This document shows, in pieces, positions 1 through 12,500 of a stretch of DNA of 64,000 bases. Numbering within the stretch: the first letter of the stretch is position 1; each line of letters opens with the position of its first letter. The position numbers and the translations under genes are program-made. Below the pieces are notes generated by a model. The model was given only the letters and a program-made list of their open reading frames with translations, had not been told where the DNA came from and ran no database searches. Origin of the DNA: Jaltomata sinuosa. Lineage: Eukaryota; Streptophyta; Magnoliopsida; Solanales; Solanaceae. Location of the stretch: NCBI GenBank assembly GCA_003996215.1, contig QJPP01001809.1, positions 405,952 through 469,951 of the forward strand, written 5' to 3'.

Positions 1-1283
1 AATTTGAGCGCGAATAGAGCTCATTTTAGGGCCTGAAACAGCACCGAAGTGCTACTAGTTCAAGAAACTGACAACATAAAATTCAAGGATTTGAAGGGTG
101 GAAACTTACCCAAAATCGAGAGAACAAATGCCTAGGAAGTGAGCTTCACTGACCCACCAACACGCAGATTAAGAAAGGACCTCTACAAGGATCATCCAAT
201 CACCCATAATTAACCAATGATGGATTTTTAGCGGGAAATTTACGAGAATTAACACGAAAAAGAGGAGAGGGGGTAACGAGGGGACTTACCGAATGAACAG
301 AGCTTATACAAGAAGGCTGGAAATGAAGTTTACAAGCTTAGCAATGGAGAAACTTAAAATGTTAGAGGAGAAAACAAAGTGGACAACTTAAATAGCTGTC
401 TGGGGTCCTTCATTGCGATTGCGACATAACCCCCGCGTTTGTGAAGAAGAGCAAGCCAGACCATCGCGGTCGCGATAGGCCATCCATGGAATCGCGTAGA
501 GCAAGCCCCTCCCTGCTTCATCACGAACGCAAAGATAAACCTTCACGATCATGATGGTTAAGAAACTAGACCATCATGAATGCGATGGACACCTCGCGAT
601 CGCGATGACCAAAATAGTCTGCAACTTTTATAGCAACAACCAACAATTCACAAGGCAGAAAAAGTCATCCGACGGATCCTGGGGATTCATTTGGAACCCC
701 GTGAACATAAACCAACCATGCTACCCTACCAGAAATAACATTCCAAACTCAATGGAATCGATGAAACTCCCAATAGAGATCATTTTAATAAAAAGTGGGC
801 CCTGTGCCTAAAACTGACTCAGAACTCAATACCTCAAAATAAGTCCAGAAGCCCCGGGACCCAAACCTAAGGTCCCTCTAGCCCAAAGTCGATATTCTGG
901 AGCTAACAGTGCTGAAGGAAATTCCATCCAAGGCCATCTTCTCCAAATGTTGACCAAAGTCAACCCTACCAGCCAAACTGGCTTGAAAATACAAAAAAAC
1001 AATACCAAAACAAATCAAAAGCACTCAGGCCTAGACCTATGGTCCCACTAGACCAAAATCCCTATTCCGGAGCCAATAGAACTGTCAGAATTCAATTATG
1101 AGTATGTTTACCAAGAAAGTTGACTAAAGTCAAAGATTTTCTAAGTGTAAGTTCTAAAATTGGGAAATAGTCATAATGACCTAACGAACGACCCGATCAT
1201 CAAGTTGCTACAACCTGGCAAGTCATAAATGACTTGTAGCTGCCGAGGGAAAGCTCGAAACGCAGGAATAACCCTTCAGGTGA
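1..1283 (-). mobile_element. Antisense gypsy LTR fragment, cut by the window edge
   Basis: Read on the minus strand this resembles the LTRs of element A in the same order: the segment on gtcatttatgacttg, the gtcgttcgttaggtc block, the ttgacttt-agtcaa motif, the gtttgggtcccggggcttc block and the 'gctgtttcaggccctaaaatgagc' stretch near base 20. It is therefore an LTR in reverse orientation, starting near 1283 and running off the left edge. Its middle (about 400-610) is rich in CG-containing palindromes such as TCGCGATCGCGA at 594-605, a sequence style also seen in the E LTR. The internal region lies outside the window. An 86-codon plus-strand reading frame at 551-811 lies inside this LTR and is not considered a gene. 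Boundary accurate to about 10 bp. Confidence 0.75.
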
Positions 1284-1423
1284 TTGTATATAACTTGCAA
1301 GAATGGGAGACATGATCCTTGAGGTGATTGGATGAGGTTTAGTGGAAATTTTCAGTTTTAAAAGTTAAACATTTGACTAAAGTCAGTAATTTAGGTTAAC
1401 GAGGTCAGTTTTGATTTTCAACA
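1284..1423. repeat. Left flank of element A: old LTR-like DNA
   Basis: No gene. The text (aaagttaaacatttgactaaagtc, then gaggtcagttttg) resembles 14420-14500 on the other side of A, so A appears to have landed in an older LTR-type repeat. The last five bases, CAACA (1419-1423), are the left target-site duplication of A. Confidence 0.5.
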
Positions 1424-4418
1424 TGTAATGACCCTTTAGGTCATTTTCTATTTTTGAGCTTTCCCTCAACTGCTATAGGTCATTTATGACTTGTCGACAC
1501 TGACGGTTCGGTGCCCGGGTCGTTCGTTAGGTCGTTATGACCATTTCCCTATTTTAGAACTTAAACTTAGAAAATCTTTGACTTCGGTCGACTCTCTTGG
1601 TAAACGTACTTAGAATAAAATTCTGACAGTTTCGTTGGCTCCAAAATAGGGAGTTTGGTTTAGTTGGACCATTGGTCTGGATCCGAGTACTTTTGGTTTG
1701 ATTCTGTGTTGTTTTCTATGTTTTTAAGCTAGTTTGGCTAGTAGGATTGACTTTGGTCAATATTCAGGGAATACAGTCTCGAATGGAAATTTTGTCAATG
1801 CTTTTAGCTCTAGAATGTCAACTTTGGGTTAAGGGAACCTTTGGTTTGGGTCCCGAGGCTTCCGGACTCATTTTGAGCCATTAAGTTACATTTTGCTTAG
1901 GTTGGCCAAAAGTTAGTTCTTGGGCATGGGGTTCACTTTTCATTAAAACGATATCAGTTGGGGTTTTCATCAATTCTGTTGAGTCAAGAATGTAGTTTTT
2001 GATTGAGTTACATAGTTCTTTTGTATCTTCGTGACCCCAGATGAATCTTGAGGGTCCATCCGGTGAATTTTTAGTCTTAAAGTTTCTGCTGGTTTTGCTG
2101 TTGCTGTTGGCTCCAAAATTGTGAACTTTCACCGCATTTATGATGGCCATATTTTTGGAATTTTTCTGCTTTTGCAGCCACCACAATTGCGATGAAAGCT
2201 CTGAAATTGCAGAGACACAGAGACACAAATAATTTGTTCCAGCGATGAAAGCTCTAAAATTGCAGAGACACAGACAATTGTTCACTTTTGCGGAAAACGT
2301 TGTTGTATATTACTTCTTCAACTTCATTTTCCCAGCCTTTTGTATTCATATTTTCCAACTCTTAAACACCAAATTCTCTCTGTAAATTGCCCCAAATAGT
2401 TGCTAGACTTGGGGAAATCGATTGTTCTTCACGAATTCGTATTCCCTCGATAATTGGTAAGTTCTCCTTCCCCAAAGCTCTCTTCTTCTCCATTTATAAA
2501 AACTCCTTTATTGATTAATTCTTGGGGACTTGGATAATACTTGTATATTCTGTTCTTGAACTTGCATGTTCGTGAGTTCGTGGAACTCACTTCCTTGGCA
2601 TAATTCTCTCCCTAATTGGTAAGATTCCGCCCTTGAAAATCATTGTTCCTCCATTGTTGTTCTCTTGAATTAGTAGCACTTTGGGGCTGTTTTAGGCCCC
2701 AAAATGAGCTTCTTTTGTGCTCAAAACTTTGAGCATGGGTTTCTTAACCCACCACAATCGTAATTGTGAATTTTAATTTCTATTTCATTGCGCGAGCCCC
2801 GAGGGTCATTTTCTGAATCAATTTCTGGCCTGATTTTTCATATAGAAATATAGGTGTCATTCTTCTCGTCTTGACACCTGGATTATATTCTTGATAGCAT
2901 GGCAGCTTACTGAGATTGTTCAGAAGAGGAAGGTACACGAGTAACAATTCGTGTTTGCAGTTCTGCCCCGAGGTAGGTTACGATTTACTTTCTAGACTGA
3001 GTGTAGTTAGATTTTATATATTTATTTGATACTGGAACGTTAGGTTGGATTTTAGATAGATTTAGGCTTGTATCCTATTTACCATTTATAATTGGCCATT
3101 TTGGATTATAGTGTAGAATTATCATGTTTATCCTTAGCCTAGGAGCTTGTAGTATTGTTGTGGCTAGCTTAGAATACCTAGTTTGGTCTTAGAAGGTTTT
3201 AGAAGTAGAGTAGAGAATCTTGGTGAATTTCTGTGTTATTTCCCTGTTTTATTCGCTTTGTTCTACTATTGTGTGTAACTATGGGCCCGAGGCCATAGCT
3301 TGGATTTGGACGGAGTTCCAAGTTAGTTCTCTTTATTTGGAGGGTATTTTGCCCTATTTTTGCCTTGTTGTGAATGGTTTTCCCCTGGTTGGTTATTTCA
3401 TGTTCATATTGCATCGCACATCATAGATATAAAGGAAAGCACTTCAAAGGTTTTTGTTTAAAAAATGAGGTTTACTACGGCTTTATTGACTTTGGGATTT
3501 TAAATGAATCGTATTGGAATTTTCTATGAATTTTGGAAGGAAAATGGGAAAATACTATTTTTATGCATTATTTATAGTTCGAATGCGATATTCTAGACCC
3601 TCGATGTGTTATTCTAGGTTTTTACATTCCATTCATCTACTCTTATATATATATGCATAGCCCAATGTGGTATTCTGGGCGCCTGATGTGGTATTCTAGG
3701 TTTATACTATTATGCATTCATACATCATATCATCTTCATGACATTACATTGGTTGGTGCTTTTGGATTGTCATTGAATTGGGTTGGTTTCTGTTATTGGT
3801 TGTTCCTTCATTGGCTTAGTTGTTTTGATTTTCGGCTTTATAACTAGATTTAGGTGGATCCCTATACCTTGCTTACTTTACTGTATCTTATTATCCATAT
3901 ATTATCTTTCTGCGCTCGGTCAGCCTATGATGCCTACTGAGTACCCATTGTCTTGGTACTCATACTACATTCTGCATCTTTTTCTGATGTAGCACCTAGT
4001 ACGAGCCACCCTCATTGACCTTCTTATCGTTCGAGGCCTGTTGCAGTTTGGATCACGGTGAGCTCCCAGCGCTTTTGGAGACTTTACATGCTTTCCATCT
4101 TGTATATTCTATCTATATTTTGTATTTTGGATAGACAGAGTGTGTTGTATAGCTACTCCTTACTATTAGGCGCTCTTGTACTAGTGACACCAGGTTTGGG
4201 TTGGTTCTAATGTTATTTTGTCTCTTTGGTCACTTTAGGGCCAGCTTTTGTATATTGGATACGGTTGGTATGTATATATATGTTATGGGCCCTATTTATT
4301 TATGTTGTCTTCCGCTTTTCATTACTTAAACAGTTTTACCATCTTTCATAGTATTGGGTTCTGGCTTGTCTACTGGGGGGGTTATGTAGATGCCATCATG
4401 GCCTAATTTTGGGTCACA
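1424..4418 (+). repeat. 5' LTR of element A
   Basis: Matches 9590-13962 (minus its insertion) along its whole length; about 2995 bp. Ends near gggtcaca where the partner ends ctcatgaca, a two-base loss. It contains a local duplication of about 32 bp (gatgaaagctctgaaattgc) at 2190-2222 and 2243-2275 that the 3' LTR lacks in this form. A TATA-like string (tataaaaa, near 2495) may be the promoter, but the 3' LTR has tatgaaaa there. Small open frames at 1881-2285 (minus), 3220-3426 and 3653-3992 fall in the LTR and are not genes. Confidence 0.88.
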
Positions 4419-4442
4419 GAGGTGTATCAGAGCTCTAGGTTC
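4419..4442 (+). other. Degenerate primer-binding site of element A (initiator tRNA-Met type)
   Basis: The sequence just inside the LTR, ggtgtatcagagc, is one inserted T away from the TGGTATCAGAGC that pairs with the 3' end of plant initiator tRNA-Met, the usual primer of this group. Compare the intact site of element B at 30417-30428. Confidence 0.7.
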
Positions 4443-4626
4443 ATCGATCTCGCCAGTACAAGAGCAAAGTGTCTTGTAGAGTCTTGTGGATCGGTACGAT
4501 GACGTCCATATCCAATTTGCCAGAGGCTATAGGACATTCCTAGGAAGTATGTCATATTGTTTGATTCCTTATCCTGCGTTCTTGACTTGATCAACTTCTG
4601 AGTATTTTTGTTTCACTCTTTCTCAG

Positions 4627-6100
4627 ATGGTTCGGACCAGATCTGCAGTGGGTGAGGACGAGGCCTCTGTGCCTGCAGTTAGAGCCCCAGCTAGGGGATG
4701 GGGTAGAGGTTGACCTAGAGGTCGAGGTGGGGCACGGGCTGCGGTGCCAGCTCGGGCTCGGGCTAGACTACCGTCACCAGAGCCTGAGTTTAGAGTGGAT
4801 GAGGTACAATATAAGTCAGAGCATGTGGGGCCATCCCAGTTCCTGGAAGGTTTTGTGGCTACTCCAGTGTTGCAGGACACCTTGGTTCGATTATTGGGGT
4901 TCCTAGAGGGTATGACTCCACCAGTAGCTTTGCCGGCCACTCCCATTGGTTCTATGGTTAGAGATGGGGTAAGACTTTAGCTCAGGCGGTAGCACAGGGT
5001 TCAGGAGTGCAGCCTGCGACTGCAACTCCCAGATTGGAGGTATTACCAATTCATACAGTTGCTCTACCCCTTTCAGCCATGCATTTATGTCTTTTGAGGA
5101 GCAAAAGATACTGGGTAGGTTCTTGAGATTGGGCCCTCCGAGGTTTTCAGGTGCTTCTAGGGAGGATGCGCATGAGTTTATGACTAGCTGCGAGGAGTGG
5201 TTACATAATTTGGGGTTAGTTGATTCACATGGAGCAGATTACACCGCATTTCAGCTGGATGGTCTAGCGAAATAGTGGTGGAGGTCATATATTGCTTGTA
5301 GACCAGCCGGGTCACCTCCGCTCACTTGATGCCAGTTCTCCGTAGCTTTTTTAGAGAAGTATGTATCGCGTAGAATGAGAGAGAAGTTGATGGATCAGTT
5401 CTCTGGGTTGGAGAAGGGCTCCATGATTGTGACTGAGTATGAGGTTCACTTCCACTAGTTGTCCAGACACGCCACTATGATTCTACCCACTGAGCATAAG
5501 AGAGTACGCTGATTTGTTTGAGGTTTAACCTTGCATCTTCACTTGGACACTTAGGGTATGGTAGCATCGGGTCATTCTTTTCTGGAGGTAGTTGATCATG
5601 CCATACTATTGAGGGCTTACTTCACGAAGCCTAAGGGGGAACCGATAAGAGGCCCCGCCATCAGGTAGTTTCAGCTGTTCACAGGCCTGTAGTAGAGGCT
5701 ACTATGGTAGAGGTCAGCACCAACAATGCTTCTAGTTGAGCCAGCATATTCAGGCAGCTTTACAGACTTCTGAGTGTCAGAGTATTGTTCCTGCTCCATG
5801 AGGTGGTAATTCAGGGTCCATATTTTATGGTGGGCGTTCTATTCAGCTGGGTCTTCACAGTGGAATACATTTGGTTGGGGTTATTATGAGTGTGGTGAGA
5901 TAGGCCACTTTGCTAGAGAGTGCCCGTCGGTACAACACCCTAGGTGTCAGGATCAGCTGGTTCAGGCCTCCAGGGCTCCAGCACCACCAACTAGAGGCGA
6001 TTCACAGGGTAGTAGGGGTGGTCCCCAGGGTACTAGAGGTGGTCCTCAGTCCGATAGGTCAGGTGGTCATGGAGGTCGGAGCCATATGTATGTGGTTTCA
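4627..6100 (+). pseudogene. gag: gag remnant of element A
   Basis: Starts at ATG 4627 (MVRTRSA), the same N-terminus as gag in B and F. A stop (CGA to TGA) follows after about 28 codons, then the frame resumes (4744-4980) and shifts near 4980. The conserved capsid block follows at 5087-5275 (LGRFLRLGPPRFSG, then EFMTSCEEWLHNLGL), ending at a CAG-to-TAG stop. Further on, near 5885-5930, the zinc knuckle is recognisable, but its first cysteine codon reads TAT (YYECGEIGHFAREC), so the CCHC site is broken. In a live element Gag packages the RNA in cytoplasmic particles; here it cannot be made. Confidence 0.8.
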
Positions 6101-6620
6101 AGTTAGATAGAGGTTGATGCTTCAAATGCTATGATCACATGTACGATCTCCATTTGTCATCAGTCTGCTTCTTCTTTGTTTGATCAGAGGTCTACATTCT
6201 CATATGTATCTGCTTATTATGCTACTCGTCCAGAGTCTGCTTGTGAGTCTTTGCCTATGCCCTTGCATGTATCTACCCCAGTTGGTGATTCTTTAGTAGT
6301 GGATCAGGTGTATCGGGCTTGTATGGTGACTATATTGGGGTACGACACGTGGGTAGACTTGGTTATACTCGATATGGTTGATTTTGATGTGATCTTGGGC
6401 ATGAATTGTCTGTCTCCTTATCATGTTATCTTGGATTGCTTTGCCAAAACTGTTACTCTTTGGATACCTGGTATCCCTCCTATCATATGGAAGGGTGTCG
6501 ATAGCCACATGCCGAGGGGTGTTATATCCTTTCTAAGCACCCAACAGTTGGCTGGGAAGGGGTGTTTAGCTTATCTTGCCTACGTCCGTGATACTAGTGC
6601 CACCACACCTCCTCTTTAGT
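6101..6620 (+). pseudogene. Aspartic protease remnant of element A
   Basis: The open stretch 6131-6619 begins ITCTISICHQSASSLFDQRS. In element B the same place reads LFDPGSTCSYVS, the D-x-G-S/T active-site loop of retroviral-type proteases. In A the glycine codon has become arginine (DQRS), so the active site is lost. The following block, DFDVILGMNCLSPYH then LDCFAK, is the conserved linker toward RT. Ends at a stop at 6617, with RT continuing in the same frame. Confidence 0.75.
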
Positions 6621-7950
6621 TAGTTCATGTGATTTGCGAGTATTTGGATGTGTTTTCTTTTGATCTTCTGGGTCTTCATTCTGATAGTGACATTGATTTT
6701 GGTATCGATGTTGAGTTGGGTACCAAGCCTATTTCTATTCTGCCATATCGGATGCCACTTGTTGAATTGAGGGAGCTTAACGATCAGCTCCAGGATCTGT
6801 TGAGTAGAGGGTTCATCAGGCCTAGCGTGTCTCTATGGGGTGCTCCGGTTCTGTTTGTGAAAAAGAAGGATGGGTCTATGCGCATGTTTATTGACTATAG
6901 ATAGTTGAATAAGGTGATAGTTAAGAACAGATATACGATACCGTGTATTGATGATTTGTTTGACTAGCTACAGGGTGCAACGGTGTTCCCTAAGATAGAT
7001 TTGAGGTCCGGTTATCACCAGTTGAGGATTAGGGCTGAGGACATCCTAAATACTTCATTTAAAACTCGATACGACCATTATGAGTTCCTAGTCATGTCTT
7101 TTGGGTTGACTAATTCCCCAACAACTTTTAAGGAGTTGATGAACTGAGTGTTCAGTGCCTACTTGGATTCATTTGTGATTGTGTTCATTGACGACATTCT
7201 GATTTATTCGAGGACTAGAGAGGAGCATGAGAAGCATCTTAGAGTTGTACTTCAGACCTTGCGAGACCACCAATTGTATGCCAAATTTACTAAGTGTGAT
7301 TTTTGGCTTGAGTCTATGGCATTCTTGGGGCATGAGTGTCCAAGGATGGGATTATGGTAGATCTGGCAAAGATTTCAATAGTTCGTGATTGGGCTAGGCC
7401 TAATTCTCCTACCAAGGTTCGTAGTTTCATCGGATTGACAGGTTATTACAGATGGTTTGTGGAGGGATTTTCTTCGATAGCAACTTTATTGACTAGGTTG
7501 ACTCAGAAGAATGTTCCCTTCCAGTGGTCAGATGAGTCTGAGGTGAGCTTCCTGAAGCTCAAGGCCTTGTTGACTTCAGCTCCGATTCTTACTCTTTTGG
7601 TCGAGAGTCAGGGTTTCACCATGTATTGTGATGTGTCAGGTGTTGGTTTAGGTGTGTGTTAATGCAACAGGGCCATGTTATTGCATATGCATCCAAACAG
7701 TTGAAGGTTCACGAGAGAAACTATCCCATATATGAATTGGAGTTAGCAGGTGTAGTCTTCGCATTGAAGATGTGGAGGGATTATCTTTATGGCATGCATT
7801 GTGATATCTTTACTGACCATCATAGTCTTCAGTACATCTTCATTTAGAAGGATCTAAATTTGAGGTAGCATAGGTGGTTGGAGTTACTGAAGGACTATGA
7901 CATTTCTATTCTCTAACATCCGGGCAAGACAAATATGGTGGCAGATGCCT
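6621..7950 (+). pseudogene. Reverse transcriptase and RNase H remnant of element A
   Basis: RT motifs appear in order: GFIRPSVSLWGAPVLFVKKK (6629-6904), DLRSGYHQLRI (about 7000-7030), and the catalytic FIDD at about 7189 within SFVIVFIDDILIYS. Stops at CAG-to-TAG sites (6902, 6964) and at a likely CGA-to-TGA site near 7146 interrupt it. A frameshift lies near 7335 (LGHE, then MSKDGI) and another near 7660 (GVGLGVC, then MQQGHVIAYA). RNase H keeps its first aspartate (YCDVSG) and the block HERNYPIYELELA. Both enzymes would make and trim cDNA in the particle; neither can be made in full here. Confidence 0.85.
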
Positions 7951-9580
7951 TGAGCTGGAAGGTGGTGGGTATGGGTAGCTTAGATTTCTTAGCGAAATAG
8001 GAGCGACCTTTAGCTTGGGACATCCATTCATTGGCTAACAGGTTGGTTAGACTTGACATTTCTGAGCCAGGTCATATTCTTACTTGTATTGAGCCTAGGT
8101 CTTCTTTGTTGGAGCAGATTTGGGCACAACAGTTTGAGGATGCGAGATTGAGGATCATTCGTGACAAAGTGTTGAGCGGTGAGGCTAGGAAGAATACTTT
8201 GGATTCAGAGGGTATTCTGAGGATCGAGGGTCGTATCTGTGTTCCTAGAGTTGGTGACTTGGTTAGATTGATATTAGAGGAGGCTCATTGTTCTAGATAT
8301 TCCATTCATCCCGGGGCAACTAAGATGTATCGTGATTTGAGACAGCACTACTGATGGCGTGGGACGAAGAGGGATATTTCATCTTTCGTATCTAGGTGCT
8401 TGAACTGTCAGTAGGTGAAGTTTGAGAACCAGAGGCCCGGTGGTTTGTCTCAGAGGCTACCCATTCCAGAGTGGAAATGAGAGCGAATTGCCATGGACTT
8501 TATAGTCAGTTTTCCATGTACTTTGTGGAGATTTGATGCTATTTCCATTACCGTGGATAGGTTGATGAAGTCTGTTCACTTTTTGCCGGTTCAGACTTCC
8601 TACAGTTCTGAGAGGTTGGCTTAGATCTATATTTGGGAGATTGTCCATTTTCATGGTGTGCAAGTCTCTATCATCTCTGACTGAGGTACTCAGTTCACTT
8701 TATAGTTCTGGCGATCTATTCAGAGAGAGTTGGGTACTAGAGTTGAGCTTAGCACCACTTTTCATCCGCAGACACACGTTCAGTAAGAGCGTACCATTCA
8801 GGTTCTGGAGTATATGTTGCGAGCCTGTGCTATTGATTTTGGTGGTCAGTGGGACCGGTGTTTAGCTTTGGCAGAGTTTGCATATAATAATAGTTACCAT
8901 TCCAGCATTCAAATGGCTCCGTTCGAGGCTTTGTATGGTAGGCGGTGCAGATCTATGGTGGGTTAGTTTGATTCTTTTGAGGTGAGACCGTGGGGTACCA
9001 ACTTGCTTTATGATTCTATGGATAGAGTTTGGGTTATTCAGGAGAGGCTTCGCGCTGACCAGAGTAGACAAAAGAGTTATGCTGACCGAAGATTTCGATA
9101 TCTAGAGTTCATGGTTGGTGAAAGTGTGTTCTTTCAGGTATCGCCCATGAAGGGCGTGATGAGATTTGGGAGGAAGGTTAAGCTCAGTCCGAGGTTCATT
9201 GGGCCATTTGAGATCCTTTATCATATTAGAGAGGTTGCTTATGAGTTAGCCTTACCTCCTGCTCTTTCTAGTGTGCATCCTGTGTTTCATGTCTCTATGA
9301 TGCGGTGGTATATTCTGGATGAGTCTCATGTGCTTCAGTTAGAGTCGGTTCAGTTGGATGAGTTTTTAGCCTTTGATGAGGAGCCTGTTGCTATTTTGTA
9401 GAGGCAGGTTAGAAAGTTGAGGTCCAGGGAGATCTCGTCAGTAAGGTTCAGTGGCGATATTGTCTTGTCAAGGAAGCTACATAAGAGATCGAGACTGACA
9501 TGCGGGCCCGTTATCCTCATCTTTTTGAGTCTTCAGGTACTATCATTTTTCTAACATTCGCGGATGAAAGTTCTTTTAGT
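7951..9580 (+). pseudogene. Integrase remnant of element A with chromovirus-type tail
   Basis: The frame 8031-8354 holds the N-terminal zinc-binding region (EAHCSRYSIHPG; the CLNC half follows after a stop near 8400). The DDE core is broken by several stops (for example TAG near 8625 and 8704) but recognisable through MDFIV and AEFAYNN. The open tail 8982-9401 contains SPMKGVMRFGRK, LSPRFIGPFEIL and VHPVFHVSMM, the GPY/F module. This stretch retains the 18 residues that element B has lost. The coding remnant ends near the TAG at about 9576, just before the 3' LTR. Confidence 0.8.
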
Positions 9581-9589
9581 AGTGGATAT

Positions 9590-12500
9590 TATAATGACCC
9601 CCAGGTCATTTTCTATTTTCATCCTTTTTTTACATTTTGAGATTTCCCTAAGCGGCTACAGGTCATTTACGACTTGCCGGGACTGACGGTTTGGTGCCCG
9701 GGTCATTCGTTAGGTCATTATGACCATTTCCCTATTTTTGATCTTGAACTTAGAAAATCTTTGACTTCAGTCAACTCTCTTGGTAAACGTACTTAAAATA
9801 GAATTCTAACAGTTCTGTTGGCTCCAGAATGGGGCTATTGGTTTAGTGGGACTATTGGTCTGGATCCGAGTACTTTCAGTTTGATTTAGTGTTATTTTTT
9901 GTGTTTTCAAGCCAGTTTGGCTGGTAGGGTTGATTTTGGTCAACATTCGGAGAAGACGGCCTCGGATGGAAATTCCATCAGCACTATTAGCTCCGAAATA
10001 TCGACTTTGAGATAGGGGGACCTTTGGTTTGGGTCCCGAGGCTTCTGGACTCATTTTGACCATTGGGTTTCATTTTGGTTACGTTGGCCAAAAGTTGGTT
10101 CTTGGGCGTGGGGCCCACTTTTTGTTAAAACAATCTCCGTTGGGGTTTTGGCTGATTCCGTTGAGATTAGAATATAGTTTTTGATTGAGTTGCACAGTTC
10201 GTTTGTGTCTGCGGGACCCCAAATGAATCCCGAGGGTCCATCCAGTGACATTTTAGCCTTAAAGTTTCTGTTGGTATTGTTGTTTCTGTTGTGTCCGAAA
10301 TTGCGGACTTTCTCCGCATTTGTGATGGATGCATTTTCAGACTTTTTCTGCTTTTGCAAACACCAGAATTGCAATGAAAGCTTCGCAATTGTGGAGACAC
10401 GGAGGAACAATGACCTCTGCAATTGTGGAGGTTTTGCCGCTTTTACGACATCCGCAATTGAGGACAATTGTCCACTTTTGCGGAAAAAATTGTTGTATAT
10501 TACTTCTTCAACTTTGTTTTTCCAGCCTTATGTGCTTATATTTTGCAACTCTTAAACACCAAAATTCTCTCTGCAAATTGCCCCAAATAGTTCCTTGACT
10601 TGGTAAAATCGATTGTTCTTCGCGAATTCGTATTCCCTCGATAATTAGTAAGTTCTCCTTTCCGCAAGCTCTCTTCTTCTCCATTTATGAAAACTCCTTT
10701 ATTGATTAATTCTTGGGGGCTTGGATAATCCTTGTAGATTCTTTTCTTGAGCTTGCATGTTCGTGAGTTCGTGGAACTCACTCCTTTGGCATAATTCTCT
10801 CCCTAATTGGTAAGATTCTTCCCTTGAAAATCGTTGTTCCTCCATCGTTGTTCTCTTGAATTAGTAGCACTTCAGGACTGTTTTGGGCCTCGAAACGATA
10901 TCCGTTCGTGCTCAAATTTTTATCATGGATTCCTTAACCCTCCGCAACCGTAATTGTAAATTTTAATTTCAGTTTCATTATGCGGGCCCCGAGGGTCATT
11001 TTCCGACACGATTTTCTGCCTAATTTTTGGCAATATTGGTGTCATTCTTCTCTTCTTGACACATGGATTGTATTCTTGATAGCGTGGCAGATTTCTGAGG
11101 CTATTCGAAAGGGAAAGGCATATTAGTGACGGTTCATGTTTGCAGTTCGGCCCCGAGGTAGGTTACGGTTTACTTTCTAGACTGAGTGTAGTTAGATTTT
11201 ATATATTTATTTGATACTAGAATGTTAGGTTGGATTTTAGATAGATTTAGGTTTAAATCATGTTTATCGCTTATAATTGGCCATTTCAGATTATTGTGTA
11301 GAATTATCATGTTTATCCTTAGCCTAGGAGCTTGTAGTATCGTTGTGGCTAGCTTAGAATCCCTAGTTTTCTTTTAAGAGGTTTTACAGGTAGAGTAGAG
11401 AATCTTGGTGAATTTCTGCATTATTTCCTGGTTTTATTTGCTTTGTTTTACTGTTGTATGTAACTGTGGGCTCTAGGCCATATCTTAGATTTGGACGGAG
11501 TTCCAGGTCAGTTCACTTAGTTTGGAGGGTATTTTGCCCTGTTTTATCCTTGTTGTGAATGGTTTTTCCCTGGTTGGTTATTTCATGTTCATATTGCATC
11601 ACACATCATGGATATAGAAGGAAAGCATTTCTAAGGTTTTTGGTTAAAAAATGAGGTTTACTACGACTACATTGACTTTGGGATTTGAAATGAATGGTGT
11701 TGAAATTTTCTACAGATTTTTGAAGGAAAATGGGAAAATACTATTTTTATGCATTATTTATAGTCTGATGCGGTATTCCAGACTCTCGATGCGTTATTTT
11801 GGGATTTTACCTTTCATTCATCTACTCTTATATATATATATGCATAGTCTTATGCAGTATTTCGGGCGCCCGATGCGATATTCCGGGTTTATACTATTAT
11901 GTATTCATACATCATATCATCTTAATGACATTACATTGGTTGGTGCTTTTGGATTGTCATTGAATTAGGTTGGTTTCTGTTGTTGCTTGTTCCTTCATTG
12001 GCTTAGTTGTTTCGATTTTCGGCTTTATAACTAGATTTAGGTGGATCCCGATACCTTGATTACTTTCCTATATCTTATTATCTATATATTATCTTTCTTC
12101 GCTTGGTCGGCCTATGATGCCTACAAAGTACTGATGAACACTCAAATCGTGCTCTCCAAGTAGGAGGCCACGACGATCGTGCAGTAAAACAAAGTTTATA
12201 ATTCCCAACGAGTGTCGGGGTCGTACCCAAGGGAACAATGTAGTCGCGATCGAGCTAATAGAGAATCCAAGTAACTTATTGAAGTTCAATCAACAAAAAG
12301 GGAAAAAGATATCTAAAAGGGGGTTTTAGACTAAAACTAAAGATAAAAGAAAATCAAATACAAGATAGATTGATCAATGACTTTCACCTTGCTTTCGTCA
12401 AGCAAGGGTAACAAGGGAGAATTAAGAATGGGAATTCAATTCACAAGACTTGCACCCGATGAACACATGGGTAGTCTTGGTTAAAGGTGCACTTAACTAT

